Counted from the first letter of the stretch, positions 45,325 to 55,494 are shown. The stretch is 64,000 bases of DNA from Nevskia sp. (GCA_023229645.1 JALNYU010000020.1:1-64000); one strand, 5' to 3'. Notes: generated by a model from the sequence alone, not told the origin. Translations and numbers: made by a program.

Positions 45325-46929
45325 ATGCCGAAAGTGTACAGCTATTTGCGGTTTTCCGACCCCAAACAGGCGGCTGGATCATCCGCCGACCGGCAGACGG
45401 AATATGCCCAGCGCTGGGCGGCGGAACGCGGGCTGGTGCTGGACGAATCGCTGTCGATGCGCGACGAGGGGATGAGTGGCTACCATTCTCGGCACGTCAC
45501 CCACGGCGTACTCGGGGTATTCCTACGCGCGGTGGAAGACGGCCGCGTCGAGGCTGGGTCGGTGCTGGTGGTGGAAGGCTTCGACCGGCTTTCGCGCGCA
45601 GAGCCGTTGAAGGCGCAGGCGCAGCTGACGCAGATCATCCATGCCGGGCTGACGGTGGTGACGGCAGCGGATGGGCAGGAATACAGCATCGAGACGATCA
45701 AGGCCAACCCCTACAAATTGATCCACAGCCTGGTGGTGATGATCCGCGCGCACGAGGAGTCAGACACCAAGAGCAAGCGGGTACGGGCGGCGATCCGGCG
45801 CCAGTGCGAAGGCTGGGTGGCGGGCACGTTTCGCGGGGTGATCCGCAACGGGCGCGACCCGCAATGGCTGCAGCAAGACGGCATAGGATGGGCGATGATC
45901 GACGAGCGGGCGGCGGCGCTGCGCTATGCGGTGCAGCGCTTCATCGAAGGGCTGGGCGCGACCAAGATCATGCGCGAAATGGCGGCGCTTGGCATGGCGA
46001 TGACCGACTCGGGCAAGCTCAATGGCCCCACTCTCTACCGCACGCTGCGCAACCGCGTGCTGATCGGAGAGCGCGAGTTTGACATCGGTGGCGAGGTGTT
46101 CCGGCTGGCCGGCTACTATCCGCCGCTGCTGACCGCAGACGAATTCGATGCGCTGCAGGTGGCACTGGATCGCCGCCAGGGCAAGCGCGGCGTCGGCGAA
46201 ATCCCCAGCCTGCTCACCGGCATGGGCATTGCCGTGTGCGGCTATTGCAACGCTGCCATCGTCAGCCAGAACCTGATGGGACGCAAGCGGCAGGAAAACG
46301 GGCGGCCATGGCCCGGCCACCGGCGGTTGATCTGCACCGGAAACGCCAGCGGCAAGGGTTGCCCGGTGCCGGGCTCGATGCAGGCCGCGCCGGTGGAGCG
46401 GGCGTTGATGCTGTACTGCGCCGACGCGATGAGGATGGATGCGCTGCTGAACGGCGGCGACTACGGCCAGGCACAGCGCGCGGAACTGGCGACCGCACGG
46501 CGCACGCTGGCCGCTGCCGAAGCCCAGCTCGAACGACTGGCGGCAGCGCTGGCCAGTGACGACGGCGTGGTGCCGATCACCCTGCTGCGCAAAATCCGTG
46601 ATCTTGAAGCGGAGACCGAAACGGCTAAAAAGTCCATCGACGGACTCGAACGCGAGCTGGCCAGCGTGCGGCCGGTGGCGTCACCCGATATGGCGGACAA
46701 GTGGCTGGCGCTACTGGAAGGGGTGGAAGCGCTCGAAACCGACGCCCGCATGCAGGCGCGCGAGCTGACCCGGGCGAGCTTCAGCCGCATCACCATCTGG
46801 CACGCTGGCAAGCATCCCGCCGATCACCTTGCCGGCGGCGGCAAAGTGATCGAGATGGAATTGACCGCGCGCGGCGGCGGCTCGACTGAGATGAGGATTG
46901 ACCGGGAAACGGGCGGATTGATTGAATAG
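45325..46929 (+). CDS. Large serine recombinase (phage integrase)
   Basis: This 534-aa protein is about 95% identical to 10,004-11,608. Ser11, the EGFDRLSR motif, the zinc ribbon and the coiled coil are intact. A -10 box TATACT (45,288-45,293) is placed as in unit I. One change replaces a glycine after the first zinc Cys pair with asparagine (CGYCNAA), which should not affect zinc binding. Confidence 0.9.
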   Translation: MPKVYSYLRFSDPKQAAGSSADRQTEYAQRWAAERGLVLDESLSMRDEGMSGYHSRHVTHGVLGVFLRAVEDGRVEAGSVLVVEGFDRLSRAEPLKAQAQLTQIIHAGLTVVTAADGQEYSIETIKANPYKLIHSLVVMIRAHEESDTKSKRVRAAIRRQCEGWVAGTFRGVIRNGRDPQWLQQDGIGWAMIDERAAALRYAVQRFIEGLGATKIMREMAALGMAMTDSGKLNGPTLYRTLRNRVLIGEREFDIGGEVFRLAGYYPPLLTADEFDALQVALDRRQGKRGVGEIPSLLTGMGIAVCGYCNAAIVSQNLMGRKRQENGRPWPGHRRLICTGNASGKGCPVPGSMQAAPVERALMLYCADAMRMDALLNGGDYGQAQRAELATARRTLAAAEAQLERLAAALASDDGVVPITLLRKIRDLEAETETAKKSIDGLERELASVRPVASPDMADKWLALLEGVEALETDARMQARELTRASFSRITIWHAGKHPADHLAGGGKVIEMELTARGGGSTEMRIDRETGGLIE

Positions 46930-46949
46930 CGGGGTATGGTTGGGTATCG

Positions 46950-46997
46950 ACCCCGCGATTTAAATGCCTCTAGAGCGATCCTGCGGGGGCGTTTTTT
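46950..46997. terminator. Convergent intergenic inverted repeat at the unit II/III border
   Basis: ACCCCGC/GCGGGGG stem with about 26 bases between, then GTTTTTT. Homologous to 11,629-11,676. Marks the border between the recombinase of unit II and the tail fibre of unit III. Confidence 0.5.
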
Positions 46998-47003
46998 CAG
47001 CCA

Positions 47004-48545
47004 CTACGCCCAGCCATAGGAGGCAGGCATGCTGGTACTGTAGACAGACTGCTGGTGGATGACCTGCCCGGTTTTTGGGTGGGCCGAAATCACCATGCTT
47101 TTGGTTGCATCGTAGGGCAAACCGGAATGAATGTTCGACCGCAAGTGGCCGACATAGGTTTCCAGGTAAGCGCCATAGACAAGCTGGTGCGCGATCAGGC
47201 CATGCAGTCCAATTTGCCCGATGACACCGTTGTACTCGTTGTAAAACTCGGCACCATATACTGAATTGATATAAGGCTGAACCCCGAATTCAAAGCTGCC
47301 AAACCCACCGGTCAATGGATTGACCGCAACAGGCGGAAAAGAATGCGCCATGTCGCCGCCACCCAAAGAGGTGCCGGAATACGAATGCGTCATGCTCCCG
47401 CTGTAAAGCCAATTACCAAACGCATCGCTGACTCCGGTGACGGCTCTGTTGTATGACATCTGGTAAACCGTCGAGTGCATCACGGATCCATCGCCGAGCC
47501 TGATGATGCTCACCGTTTGCGTGGAATTCATGGTCCTTGAAAAATCCACGGTTTGACCAGCGTCAACGCTGCATCCAACCAAATGCCCACTAGAACAGGT
47601 TGTGCAGGTACTGGTGTAAGTGTAGTCGGCATGGGTTGTGACCGTCACATAGGCGACTTTAGAGGCGATAAACTGCGCGACACCAGCACTGTCGAAATAG
47701 GCACCGATGAGGTTTTGAGCGCTGCCTGTTTCAGTTACAACCCACCCGCTGAGTCCCTGCACCCAGACACCAGGTGCGGAAGTGCAGGCGTCTGCATCGA
47801 TTGCCGTTCCGGGATTGCTGGTGCTGGTTGAAGGCGTGCCAAGGATGTCACCGCGCGACTTCAGCAGCGTGAGCGTGGCGGCCGTCTTGCTGATGTTAAG
47901 TTGCAGAAACCCGCGCGGCTGGCTGAATCCTTCAATGGCGGAATCGCACACGCCGAGGATGGCATTTTGCCCATCGGGCGACACATCGAAAACCACCAGC
48001 TTGAGCGCCGTGCTATAAAAATCAGGCGAATAAGAACCAAACGGCAGCTGGCCACACGGTGTTAGGACACTCGACACCAGCGAGATCGGTGCAGGCGGTG
48101 CATCCTCTGAAAACAGCCCGAATGGGGTCAGGGTCAGCGTGACATACGCCGTGCCGCCTCCCACCGATACCTCAACTGATCTGAATAGCGAACCCACGCG
48201 CCAGGTATCGCCGACGCCAAAACTCACCAGCCAGTTGCCGCCGATGGCGGTGCGGTAAGTCACATTGTTGGTGCCGCCGAGGGTGGCATAGTCGTGCCAG
48301 GTTTCATCTGCAGGCTGCACCTCTGGCAGGGTGAACACCGGCGGCGTGAAGACATGTCCGGGCACGACATGCTCCAGCGCCGGCGTCACCCATAGCTTGT
48401 CGCTTTGCCGTGCCGAATAAATGGCCGGATGGGCAATGCCTGATCCGCCATCGGCCAGCGTGGTGCCGGTCACGATACCATGATGCGAGTTGCCCCAGGC
48501 CACCATGCGGGACAGGATCGGCTGCCCCAGCTGCGGTTCATCCAT
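47004..48545 (-). CDS. Tail fibre or tip protein (variable)
   Basis: This 513-aa counterpart of 11,676-13,271 has a partly alignable N-terminal half (WHDYATLGGTNNVTYRTAIG) and an unrelated C-terminal half, with GSMTHSYSGTSLGGGDMAH and a Tyr-rich end. It probably determines a different receptor specificity from unit II. Confidence 0.55.
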   Translation of the reverse strand: MDEPQLGQPILSRMVAWGNSHHGIVTGTTLADGGSGIAHPAIYSARQSDKLWVTPALEHVVPGHVFTPPVFTLPEVQPADETWHDYATLGGTNNVTYRTAIGGNWLVSFGVGDTWRVGSLFRSVEVSVGGGTAYVTLTLTPFGLFSEDAPPAPISLVSSVLTPCGQLPFGSYSPDFYSTALKLVVFDVSPDGQNAILGVCDSAIEGFSQPRGFLQLNISKTAATLTLLKSRGDILGTPSTSTSNPGTAIDADACTSAPGVWVQGLSGWVVTETGSAQNLIGAYFDSAGVAQFIASKVAYVTVTTHADYTYTSTCTTCSSGHLVGCSVDAGQTVDFSRTMNSTQTVSIIRLGDGSVMHSTVYQMSYNRAVTGVSDAFGNWLYSGSMTHSYSGTSLGGGDMAHSFPPVAVNPLTGGFGSFEFGVQPYINSVYGAEFYNEYNGVIGQIGLHGLIAHQLVYGAYLETYVGHLRSNIHSGLPYDATKSMVISAHPKTGQVIHQQSVYSTSMPASYGWA

Positions 48546-48838
48546 TAAACCGGCTCCTTGAAAACGAACACCACCTCATTGTCGGCGCCGTCCTTGAACT
48601 TCATGTCCTTGATCGGCTTGTATCGCATCGTGAAGATGCCATCCGACGACGCCACGACGACCTCTGTGTAATAACTGCGATCGGCGAACAGCGTCTCGGT
48701 CAGCGGACTGGCGATGCCACCGCTTTTTTCCATCGGCGCCAGCCCGGTCTTGCCGCGCATGGCTACCGGGTCGCTCACCGGGTCCAGCCTGATTTCGGGT
48801 GCGGGAGGCTTGACCAGCCGGGTCAGATCATCCTGCAT
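48545..48838 (-). CDS. Small tail-region protein
   Basis: This 97-aa counterpart of 13,271-13,525 shares the RGKTGLxxxxKxG motif and the DGIFT strand; the ends differ. One-base overlap with the fibre gene. Confidence 0.5.
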   Translation of the reverse strand: MQDDLTRLVKPPAPEIRLDPVSDPVAMRGKTGLAPMEKSGGIASPLTETLFADRSYYTEVVVASSDGIFTMRYKPIKDMKFKDGADNEVVFVFKEPV

Positions 48839-48841
48839 CGC

Positions 48842-49282
48842 TTACACCGGGCTTTCGGTCAGATCCTGCGTTTGCAGCGTCAGGTCGGTATAGCTGCCGG
48901 CAGACGTGAGCGCCGAGGCGCGCCGCGTGTAAATCGGGATCGCATTGGCCACCTCGCTGTTGATCGTGTGCGACAGCGTAAGCGCCGCCCCTGCGACTGC
49001 CGTGGCAAGGCCGCCGCTCGACAGCGCCAGCTTGAACTCGCTGTCTGGCGCACCGGTCCCGCCATCGGCATCGACAATGCTGACGACGATGGCGCCGACG
49101 CCGGGATCAGCAGTGAGCTGCGCTTTCATGCCCGTGGCCGCCGAGCCAAAATAAATCAACTTGTCGACTGCTCCCAGCGAGCCATCGGTGTACTGGCTGG
49201 CCGTCAGCGGATTAACCAGCGGATCTGCGGTGATTTCCTGCGTCAGTGCCGCATCGTGAAAAAACTTGAATGAAGTGCTCAT
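48842..49282 (-). CDS. Tail-region beta-rich protein
   Basis: This 146-aa counterpart of 13,529-13,957 (FKFFHDAALTQEITADP, then ANAIPIYTRRASALTSAGSY) is about 70% identical. The start ATG at 49,282 is conserved with unit II. Confidence 0.5.
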   Translation of the reverse strand: MSTSFKFFHDAALTQEITADPLVNPLTASQYTDGSLGAVDKLIYFGSAATGMKAQLTADPGVGAIVVSIVDADGGTGAPDSEFKLALSSGGLATAVAGAALTLSHTINSEVANAIPIYTRRASALTSAGSYTDLTLQTQDLTESPV

Positions 49283-49292
49283 CGGATAATCC

Positions 49293-52118
49293 TTATGGAA
49301 TGGTGAAGCTAAGGCTGCCGGCCGGGATGACCACGTTGTAGGTCTTGTCAACAGGCTTGACGATCGGGTTGCGGTCTGCATCATCGACGCCGGGCATGGC
49401 GACGCGGAACCCCGTTTCGGGATAAGACCCGGCGGTAAAATAGGGATTGGGGAAAGTGGTATCGCCATCCACCGGCACGGCCTTTACCGAAATCGTTGGC
49501 GGCGGATTGATCAGCAGTCCCATCAGACCAGGCTGATACGGCGTCACGCCGAACACGCTTGTCGTCAGCGACGCCGCGGCCGCAGCCCAGTCCTGCGTTT
49601 CCACCGCAGGCGCCGGCGCATCGGGCGGCAGCAGCGTGGTCGGCGTGATGATGCCCGCGCCGCCGGCGCCAAAAACGGCCAGCCCGAATTCGGTCACGGC
49701 ACTGCCAGCCGTAAAGTCGAGCGTGTGAACGACGCTCGCCACCTTGCCATCCGCCACCATCTGCGGCGTGCTGATCGCAATGCGCTTGTCGAGGTCGAGT
49801 TCCGGATTGCAGAGCACCGAGTTGATCACGCGCGCGCTGCGATGGCTGCCAAGAATGCGCACATTGGCCTGGTCGAGTAGCGTCTGGATGGCATACTCGG
49901 CATCGATTCGCGGCGCATCCGGCATGTAGTCCATGTCGCCCGCAGCCGCCATCAAGGGCGCCACGTCCAGCGCCGACTCCCATGCGCTGCCGCTGAAGGC
50001 GCTTTCCAGCGCGCCGCGCAGCGAAGCCGGCAGCATGCCATTGGCCGTGATCGATTCGGGCGCCTTGACCGTGATGCGGTAAGCCTCCTCAACTGTCTGG
50101 CTATGGCGCTGCGCCAGCAGCATAATAGCCATGTCGATGGCGCCCGCGTTCGGCACCACATAGCCGCCGCTCGAATGCGGAATCGTTGCCGGAGCCGGTG
50201 AAAAAATCCCCCTTGTCACCGTCCAGCCAGAGCCGCCTGCCGCCGCCAGAAAATCCGCCTGCACCGGATACTGATAGCCAGCCGGCAGCATGTCGATGTG
50301 GGTTCCGCTCCAGCCGACCGAGGCATAACGCTGGCGCAGTCGCGGGTAGCGATAGTCAAACTCGATCGCCACCTGGTTGACCAGCGTGGAGCGCTGCGGC
50401 AAGGTCATGACCGACTTGTCATAGAGCAGATCGCCGACGCCGAACGTCGCCCAGGGGGCGGCAATCTGCCACGGCGTCACCCGCATGCCGCCCTGCGACG
50501 AGGCATCCAGGCTGCCGGCCACGGTCGACAGCCGCGCCAGCGCATAATCCCAGTTGTCCGAAATACTGTCCTGCACCGCCTCGGTATAGCGTCCACCGAC
50601 CAGCGCATCGATCGTGCCGCGCGGCAAGGCCGCCACCCGGTTCTGCAGGTCATCAGTGCATGAAAGCCGGAGCAGGCAGCTATTCGGATCATAGTCAGGC
50701 GTATCGACGCGGCCGGTAAACAGACGCCGGTTGACGGGTACCCCTGCAATCAGCAGCACGTAATCCAGCGTGATCAACTTGCCCACATAATCAAGCGGCA
50801 CGATCGTCCCGGAAGGCGGCTTGAGGGTGAGTCTGGCGATCCTGGCCGCGCCCTCATCGGCCGTCACCGTCGCCACACCAGTCAGCATGGACGACACATC
50901 GGCCCCATCGATGCGGCAGGCGGCGGTCCAGCTTGCCACATGGCCCGGCGCAAGCACCGACAGCAGCGTGGCTGCAACCGATGGCCCGCTGGCATACACG
51001 GTCAGCCGGGTCGACGCCACGGAAGCGCCATGCGGGTGGGAAACGGTCAGCCGCGTTGAGGCAATCGACGGCCCGCCGACCGGCAGCGTCACGGACAATA
51101 GCGTGGAGGCAACCGATACGCCGGTGAACAGCGTGCCGTCGAAGGTATATAGCGCGCCCTCATCGGCCACCGGCGTATCGCGGCTGTATTCGCCCACAAC
51201 CACCGAGCGACCGAGTTTATCGATCGCAACCGAACAGCCAAAGCGCGCGCCCGCTTCCGGCGTACCGGGTGAAAAAATCGTGCTGCCGAGCGTCAGCGCG
51301 GACGCCGACAGATCATAAAAGTGGCAACGGCCGCTGTGGGTCGAGTCGGCATACCAGCCCTGCTCACCGATAACCAGCGTCGAGGCATCACCCGAAAGCG
51401 CAACCCCCGTTCCAAAATTGCCATAGGCGACTGATCCATGCGCAGACACCAGCCGAATCGTCCAGCCGCTGCCATTCCAGTCGTAAACATACACGCTGCC
51501 GGATGATGCGCCGGCTCCAATATTGTCACCCGTCGCACCAACAGCCAGCACCATGGCGTCCGCAGACAGGGCAACCGACCAGCCAAAAAAAGCATTGGCG
51601 GTCATATAATAGACGGCACCAGCCGCCTCAACCCATGCCGATCCGCTCCACGCATAGGTGCGCACCAGCCCGCCATTGGCATAGACAGCCGAATAGTTGG
51701 GTATGCCAACCACAAGCGTATTTCCGTCAGATGACAGGGCGACGCTGGTGGCAATGGTCGAGGCTATTTTTACGCCACGCAGTACCCAGGCGCTGCCAGA
51801 CCAGTCATACACATACACGCCTGCCGCAACCGTCGCCACGGCCAGCACCGTACCGTCATCCGACAGCGCGACGCCGTGCCCGAACTTGTAATTGCTTGCG
51901 GCATCCGTAGCCACCAGCACTGCACCGCGCTGCGTCCAACTCGAACCCGAGCGGTCGTAAATATAAACCCCGCCCTGGTTGTTGCTTGCACCTTCCCAAT
52001 AATCCGATCCAACCGCCAGCACATCGCCATTGCCAGACAGCGCACAGCTGATGCCGTACTGATCGCCGATCGCAATATCGGCTGCCGCCAAGACACTCCC
52101 GCGCTGCGCGACCTCCAT
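49293..52118 (-). CDS. Tail tip/hub protein with N-terminal FG-GAP propeller
   Basis: This 941-aa counterpart of 13,968-16,835 has N-terminal FG-GAP-type repeats (GDQYGISCALSGNGDVLAVG, KFGHGVALSDDGTVLAVA and further copies up to about residue 330), a linker with SVASTLLSV-like repeats, and a conserved hub domain. The propeller part is far more diverged than the hub, consistent with surface selection. Confidence 0.65.
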   Translation of the reverse strand: MEVAQRGSVLAAADIAIGDQYGISCALSGNGDVLAVGSDYWEGASNNQGGVYIYDRSGSSWTQRGAVLVATDAASNYKFGHGVALSDDGTVLAVATVAAGVYVYDWSGSAWVLRGVKIASTIATSVALSSDGNTLVVGIPNYSAVYANGGLVRTYAWSGSAWVEAAGAVYYMTANAFFGWSVALSADAMVLAVGATGDNIGAGASSGSVYVYDWNGSGWTIRLVSAHGSVAYGNFGTGVALSGDASTLVIGEQGWYADSTHSGRCHFYDLSASALTLGSTIFSPGTPEAGARFGCSVAIDKLGRSVVVGEYSRDTPVADEGALYTFDGTLFTGVSVASTLLSVTLPVGGPSIASTRLTVSHPHGASVASTRLTVYASGPSVAATLLSVLAPGHVASWTAACRIDGADVSSMLTGVATVTADEGAARIARLTLKPPSGTIVPLDYVGKLITLDYVLLIAGVPVNRRLFTGRVDTPDYDPNSCLLRLSCTDDLQNRVAALPRGTIDALVGGRYTEAVQDSISDNWDYALARLSTVAGSLDASSQGGMRVTPWQIAAPWATFGVGDLLYDKSVMTLPQRSTLVNQVAIEFDYRYPRLRQRYASVGWSGTHIDMLPAGYQYPVQADFLAAAGGSGWTVTRGIFSPAPATIPHSSGGYVVPNAGAIDMAIMLLAQRHSQTVEEAYRITVKAPESITANGMLPASLRGALESAFSGSAWESALDVAPLMAAAGDMDYMPDAPRIDAEYAIQTLLDQANVRILGSHRSARVINSVLCNPELDLDKRIAISTPQMVADGKVASVVHTLDFTAGSAVTEFGLAVFGAGGAGIITPTTLLPPDAPAPAVETQDWAAAAASLTTSVFGVTPYQPGLMGLLINPPPTISVKAVPVDGDTTFPNPYFTAGSYPETGFRVAMPGVDDADRNPIVKPVDKTYNVVIPAGSLSFTIP

Positions 52119-52633
52119 CAGACCTCCTCCGCCTCAAGCGACCACGCATAGGCCGCTCCGGTCATGTCGAGCGATTCTTCGGGGCCGCTGCTGTAGCACG
52201 ACAACTTCGGGTAGTACATGAACTGATACGAGGTCGCGCCCGTGACGGCGGTAGCGGTGGCAGCGTTGACCAGCACGCTTACCGGCGTGGGCACCAGCTC
52301 GTTGCCGACCACGGCCAGCGCGATGACGTTGACCGCAAGGTCGCTGCGACGGGCTGCGGGCAGGGTGGCGTTGACGGTGGCGCTGTGGATCGCGCGCGGC
52401 TGCATGCACAGGATCTCGACCGGCGCAGACCAGTCGACACCGGCCAGCGCGGCAGGCGCCCAGCCGTCGCCGCTGATGCTAGTGGTGAGCTTGCGCCAGT
52501 GCTGCTGCTTGACTGCCGCGCCGTTGAGCATGCGGTGCACCGTGGCGCCTTCGAGCGGGCCGTAGGACTGCGTGGCAGGGAAGGTTTGCAGCGCGATCTC
52601 GACGCCGGCGATCTTGAGGGTGGGGACGCTCAT
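52118..52633 (-). CDS. Distal tail protein candidate
   Basis: This 171-aa protein is nearly identical to 16,835-17,350. Function is inferred from its place between tape measure and hub. Confidence 0.55.
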   Translation of the reverse strand: MSVPTLKIAGVEIALQTFPATQSYGPLEGATVHRMLNGAAVKQQHWRKLTTSISGDGWAPAALAGVDWSAPVEILCMQPRAIHSATVNATLPAARRSDLAVNVIALAVVGNELVPTPVSVLVNAATATAVTGATSYQFMYYPKLSCYSSGPEESLDMTGAAYAWSLEAEEV

Positions 52634-54333
52634 CGGCGGTTGCCTCGTTTGAGTGCTTCGGTGCGCAGGGCTTCGGACATCGAAGATGCATAGCCAGACG
52701 CACCGGCGCCAGGTGAAACTGGAGTTGTATTTATCACCCCGATCTTGGCGATGATCTGGTCGAGGTCTGAAATCAATTGCTGCGTTTGCGGTCCCGGCTT
52801 GATGTCGACCTTGACTTCCTTGCCGATTCCGTCAAGCGACGCCTTCAGTTTTTCCGACTGGGCTGCAGCCATGTCCTGCTGCTGCGCCAAACCCTGATAG
52901 CGCGCCCGCTCATCAGCGGCGGCGCGTTCCAGCGCGGTGGCTTCTGCCAGATTGGCCTGGCGGCGCAGGCTTTCCTTCTTCGATACATCCTCAATGCCGT
53001 CTGCCAGCGTGCGCAGCGCTTCGGCCTGCTGCTGTACGCTGTCAAGACTTTCGGTGGCGGCGGTACGCTGCAGCTTCATGGCTGCGATGGTGGCGTCGAG
53101 CGCGGCCAGTGCCTGCGCTTCTGGACCATCGCCAACCGTGCCGCCGTTGGCCTCGGCGCGCAGTTTTTTGGCCTGCTTGAGGTAGTCTTCTTCGGCCTTG
53201 GCCGATTCTGAGAAGGCGGATTGCAGCGCGCTTTGCAGCCGCTTTGCATCGCTGATCTGCTCGTTTACCGATTCTTTCAATGATTCGGCAATGGCCTTTT
53301 TTGATTCTTTCGCGGCATCTGCCTTGCGCACATCGTCTTCGGCAGCCTTGGCATTTTCCTTCTTTGCTGCTGCGGCCTTATTCTCGACGGCGATCTGATC
53401 TTCCAGCAACTTGATCAGCGCGCGCTGCTCTGCGGCAATGGACGAGGCACGAAGGCTGTTTCGGCTGGCGCCGTCGGTTACTGCCGCTAGCTTCTCGCGG
53501 GCCCGCGACAGCTTGTCGGTAGCTGAGGTGACGCGATCGAGCGTGTCCGGGTTGATGTTGCCGAAACCAAAAAAGCGGATTTTGTCGAGCGCCGACCCTT
53601 TCTGGATAACATCATCCATCGCCGACAGGTATTCATTCAGTGACGGCAACAGACTGCCGATGATGCCCTGACTGGCGCCGGCAGCGTGCGCCTTGATCTT
53701 GTCCAGGTTGTCGCCGAACTTGTCGGCAGCAGCGCCCATTTCGTTGCTCAACACTTTACCAAGCGCAGCCGCCTCCTCTTTCAGGCGGCGGATGCCGTCG
53801 CCGCCTTCATTCAGCAACGGGATCATGCCGGGTCCGACTTTCTTGCCGAAGATGTCGATGGCCAGCGAGGTCTTGGTCACGCCGTCCGGCAGCAGGGCAA
53901 AGCGCTCGGCCAATGCCTCCAGCGCATCGGCCGGGTCAGTAAACTGGGCAGGGTCAATGCGCAGCGTGGCGAAGGCGTCAGCCACTTCGCCCTTGCCAGT
54001 TTTGGCCGAGTCCATCGCCGCCACCAGCGCGATTAGGCTTTTCTCCATGTCCTCGATGCCATTCTGCTTGCCTGCGTATTGCAGCGATGTCAGGTTCTCG
54101 ACCGTGGTGCCGGCGCGTGCTGCGCTGTCCGCCACATCGTTCATCGAGTCGACCACACCCTTGAGCTTGCCGACGAAATACACAACCGAGATGCCGGCGA
54201 ATAGGTTGCGCAGGATGCCGCTCAAGCCGGTGGCGGATTCGCCAAGCGAATTGATTCCGCCCTTGGCCGATGCAAATGCGGCCTTGGTGCGGTCAACCGC
54301 GCTCAGGATGATCTGGGTGATCGGATTCGCCAT
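52630..54333 (-). CDS. Tail tape measure protein
   Basis: This 567-aa protein has the same length as 17,347-19,050. Residues 75-235 have diverged while both ends are almost unchanged. The equal length predicts equal tail length in both phages. Confidence 0.8.
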   Translation of the reverse strand: MANPITQIILSAVDRTKAAFASAKGGINSLGESATGLSGILRNLFAGISVVYFVGKLKGVVDSMNDVADSAARAGTTVENLTSLQYAGKQNGIEDMEKSLIALVAAMDSAKTGKGEVADAFATLRIDPAQFTDPADALEALAERFALLPDGVTKTSLAIDIFGKKVGPGMIPLLNEGGDGIRRLKEEAAALGKVLSNEMGAAADKFGDNLDKIKAHAAGASQGIIGSLLPSLNEYLSAMDDVIQKGSALDKIRFFGFGNINPDTLDRVTSATDKLSRAREKLAAVTDGASRNSLRASSIAAEQRALIKLLEDQIAVENKAAAAKKENAKAAEDDVRKADAAKESKKAIAESLKESVNEQISDAKRLQSALQSAFSESAKAEEDYLKQAKKLRAEANGGTVGDGPEAQALAALDATIAAMKLQRTAATESLDSVQQQAEALRTLADGIEDVSKKESLRRQANLAEATALERAAADERARYQGLAQQQDMAAAQSEKLKASLDGIGKEVKVDIKPGPQTQQLISDLDQIIAKIGVINTTPVSPGAGASGYASSMSEALRTEALKRGNRR

Positions 54334-54833
54334 CAGGGTTTCACCGGGTCAACTGTTGCGCCATGCCAGGCCACCAGCGCGTTCATTCGTTCGGCGCAGG
54401 TTTCGTAGAGGCGGTTGGCGTCGGCGATCCAGTACGCAACGTCCCGATCAGAGGCGGCAAGGTGGGCGGGACTTTCACCAGCAGGCTGGCCGGGGGTTTC
54501 GACAAGGCCCCAATCTGAGCCGGGCTGCAGCAGGCCGACAGCAGCGCCAGACAGGCAAGGGGTGCCAGCGGTAACGGATGGGACATAGCGGATCACCTTG
54601 ACGGTTTTGGTTACGATGCGGCCCTCGGCGGCGACGAGCTGCGCGGCGAGGCTGTCGGCGCGCCGGGTTTCGGCGGCCAGGCGTTTGAGGTAGGCGTCGG
54701 CGGAGCGGGTGCGGGCGGCGTCGGCTTGCGTGGTGGCGATGCGGTGGCCGGAATAGACGCCGCCGCCGAACAGCGCGGCGACGCAGGCGAGCATGATCCA
54801 GAAGCGGTAGGGCGCGAGCGCGGCGGCGATCAT
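54333..54833 (-). CDS. Rz: Inner-membrane spanin (Rz-like)
   Basis: This 166-aa protein has an N-terminal signal anchor (FWIMLACVAALFGGGVYSG), then a long periplasmic helix (ADAYLKRLAAETRRADSLAAQ). This is the i-spanin architecture that disrupts the outer membrane at lysis. The partner Rz1-like gene is nested inside it in another frame. Confidence 0.75.
   Translation of the reverse strand: MIAAALAPYRFWIMLACVAALFGGGVYSGHRIATTQADAARTRSADAYLKRLAAETRRADSLAAQLVAAEGRIVTKTVKVIRYVPSVTAGTPCLSGAAVGLLQPGSDWGLVETPGQPAGESPAHLAASDRDVAYWIADANRLYETCAERMNALVAWHGATVDPVKP
54383..54586 (-). CDS. Rz1: Outer-membrane spanin (Rz1-like), nested in Rz
   Basis: This 67-aa proline-rich lipoprotein has a signal with lipobox LALLSAC and a short periplasmic part (PPASLLVKVPPTLPPL). 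It lies entirely within the Rz-like gene in a different frame, the classical Rz/Rz1 arrangement. No spanin pair is seen in unit II. Confidence 0.75.
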   Translation of the reverse strand: MSHPLPLAPLACLALLSACCSPAQIGALSKPPASLLVKVPPTLPPLIGTLRTGSPTPTASTKPAPNE

Positions 54834-55051
54834 GGCGCGACCTGCTTGTCGGTCCACTCGCGGCCGAGCCAGATCGCCAGCACGCCGGCGACGGCGAGGC
54901 CGAACTCGGTCGCACCCATGGCCGGCACGGTGCCGAACAGCGGCAGGGTGGCGCCAGCCAGCACGAACTTGATCAGCAGCGCGGCGTAGGCGGCGGAAAC
55001 GAAGGCCAGGGTGGTGGACTCGCGCCCACGGGAATCCTTGAGCGAGAACAT
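54830..55051 (-). CDS. Holin-like membrane protein
   Basis: This 73-aa protein has two hydrophobic helices (TLAFVSAAYAALLIKFVLAG and FGLAVAGVLAIWLG) and a charged tail, placed between the endolysin and spanin genes. Size and position fit a holin. ATGA overlap with Rz. Confidence 0.65.
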   Translation of the reverse strand: MFSLKDSRGRESTTLAFVSAAYAALLIKFVLAGATLPLFGTVPAMGATEFGLAVAGVLAIWLGREWTDKQVAP

Positions 55052-55494
55052 CAGACCACCTTCCGGTAGCGCACGGCGCCGTCACGGTGCAGCGCCAGCA
55101 GCACTTCGCCACGTTGCTGTCCGTCTTCGCTGTGGCTCACGTGCACCCAGCGCGAGAATTCGTCGATCACCTGGTCGAACGGCAGGTCGAGCGCGCGGAT
55201 CAGTGCCACCACGTTGGCGGTGGACATGCCGGGGATGATGAAATCGACCGCCTCGCCTTTGCAGTGCTGGCTAGATGGCGCGCCGCCGATGCGGGCGTTG
55301 ACGTTTTTGGCGCGGTAGCCGCTGCTGACGATGATGGGCCGCTTGACGTGGGCGCGCAACGGTTCCAGCACCTTGACGCACAGGGTGCGCAGGGCGTCGA
55401 TCTGGGGTTCGCCCGGGCTGTTGTCCAGCTCGAAGCGCGCGGCCTCCTGGCTGATGGTCAGCTCGTCGAGCGTGAAGTGTTCGGTGAGATTCAT
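55051..55494 (-). CDS. Endolysin, peptidase M15A type
   Basis: This 147-aa protein has the M15A pattern: N-terminal HFTLDELTISQEA, then PIIVSSGYRAKNVN, zinc ligands in SSQHCKGEAVDF (H and D) and a final His in WVHVSH. It cleaves peptidoglycan peptides. It replaces the GH24 lysozyme of unit II at the same locus. Confidence 0.8.
   Translation of the reverse strand: MNLTEHFTLDELTISQEAARFELDNSPGEPQIDALRTLCVKVLEPLRAHVKRPIIVSSGYRAKNVNARIGGAPSSQHCKGEAVDFIIPGMSTANVVALIRALDLPFDQVIDEFSRWVHVSHSEDGQQRGEVLLALHRDGAVRYRKVV

Larger units (their letters stand above)
11640..46960. mobile_element. Prophage unit II (complete)
   Basis: This is a complete siphophage-type prophage of about 35.3 kb. The minus-strand lytic operon (cro to tail fibre) fills 11,676-36,910 and the plus-strand lysogeny, accessory and integron region fills 36,996-46,929. 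Both borders lie in homologous gaps of about 65 bp between a serine recombinase and a tail-fibre gene. The lambda-type portal, GpA-type terminase and HK97-fold capsid indicate a lambdoid virion packaged from cos sites. It carries an integron with an intact intI. Confidence 0.85.
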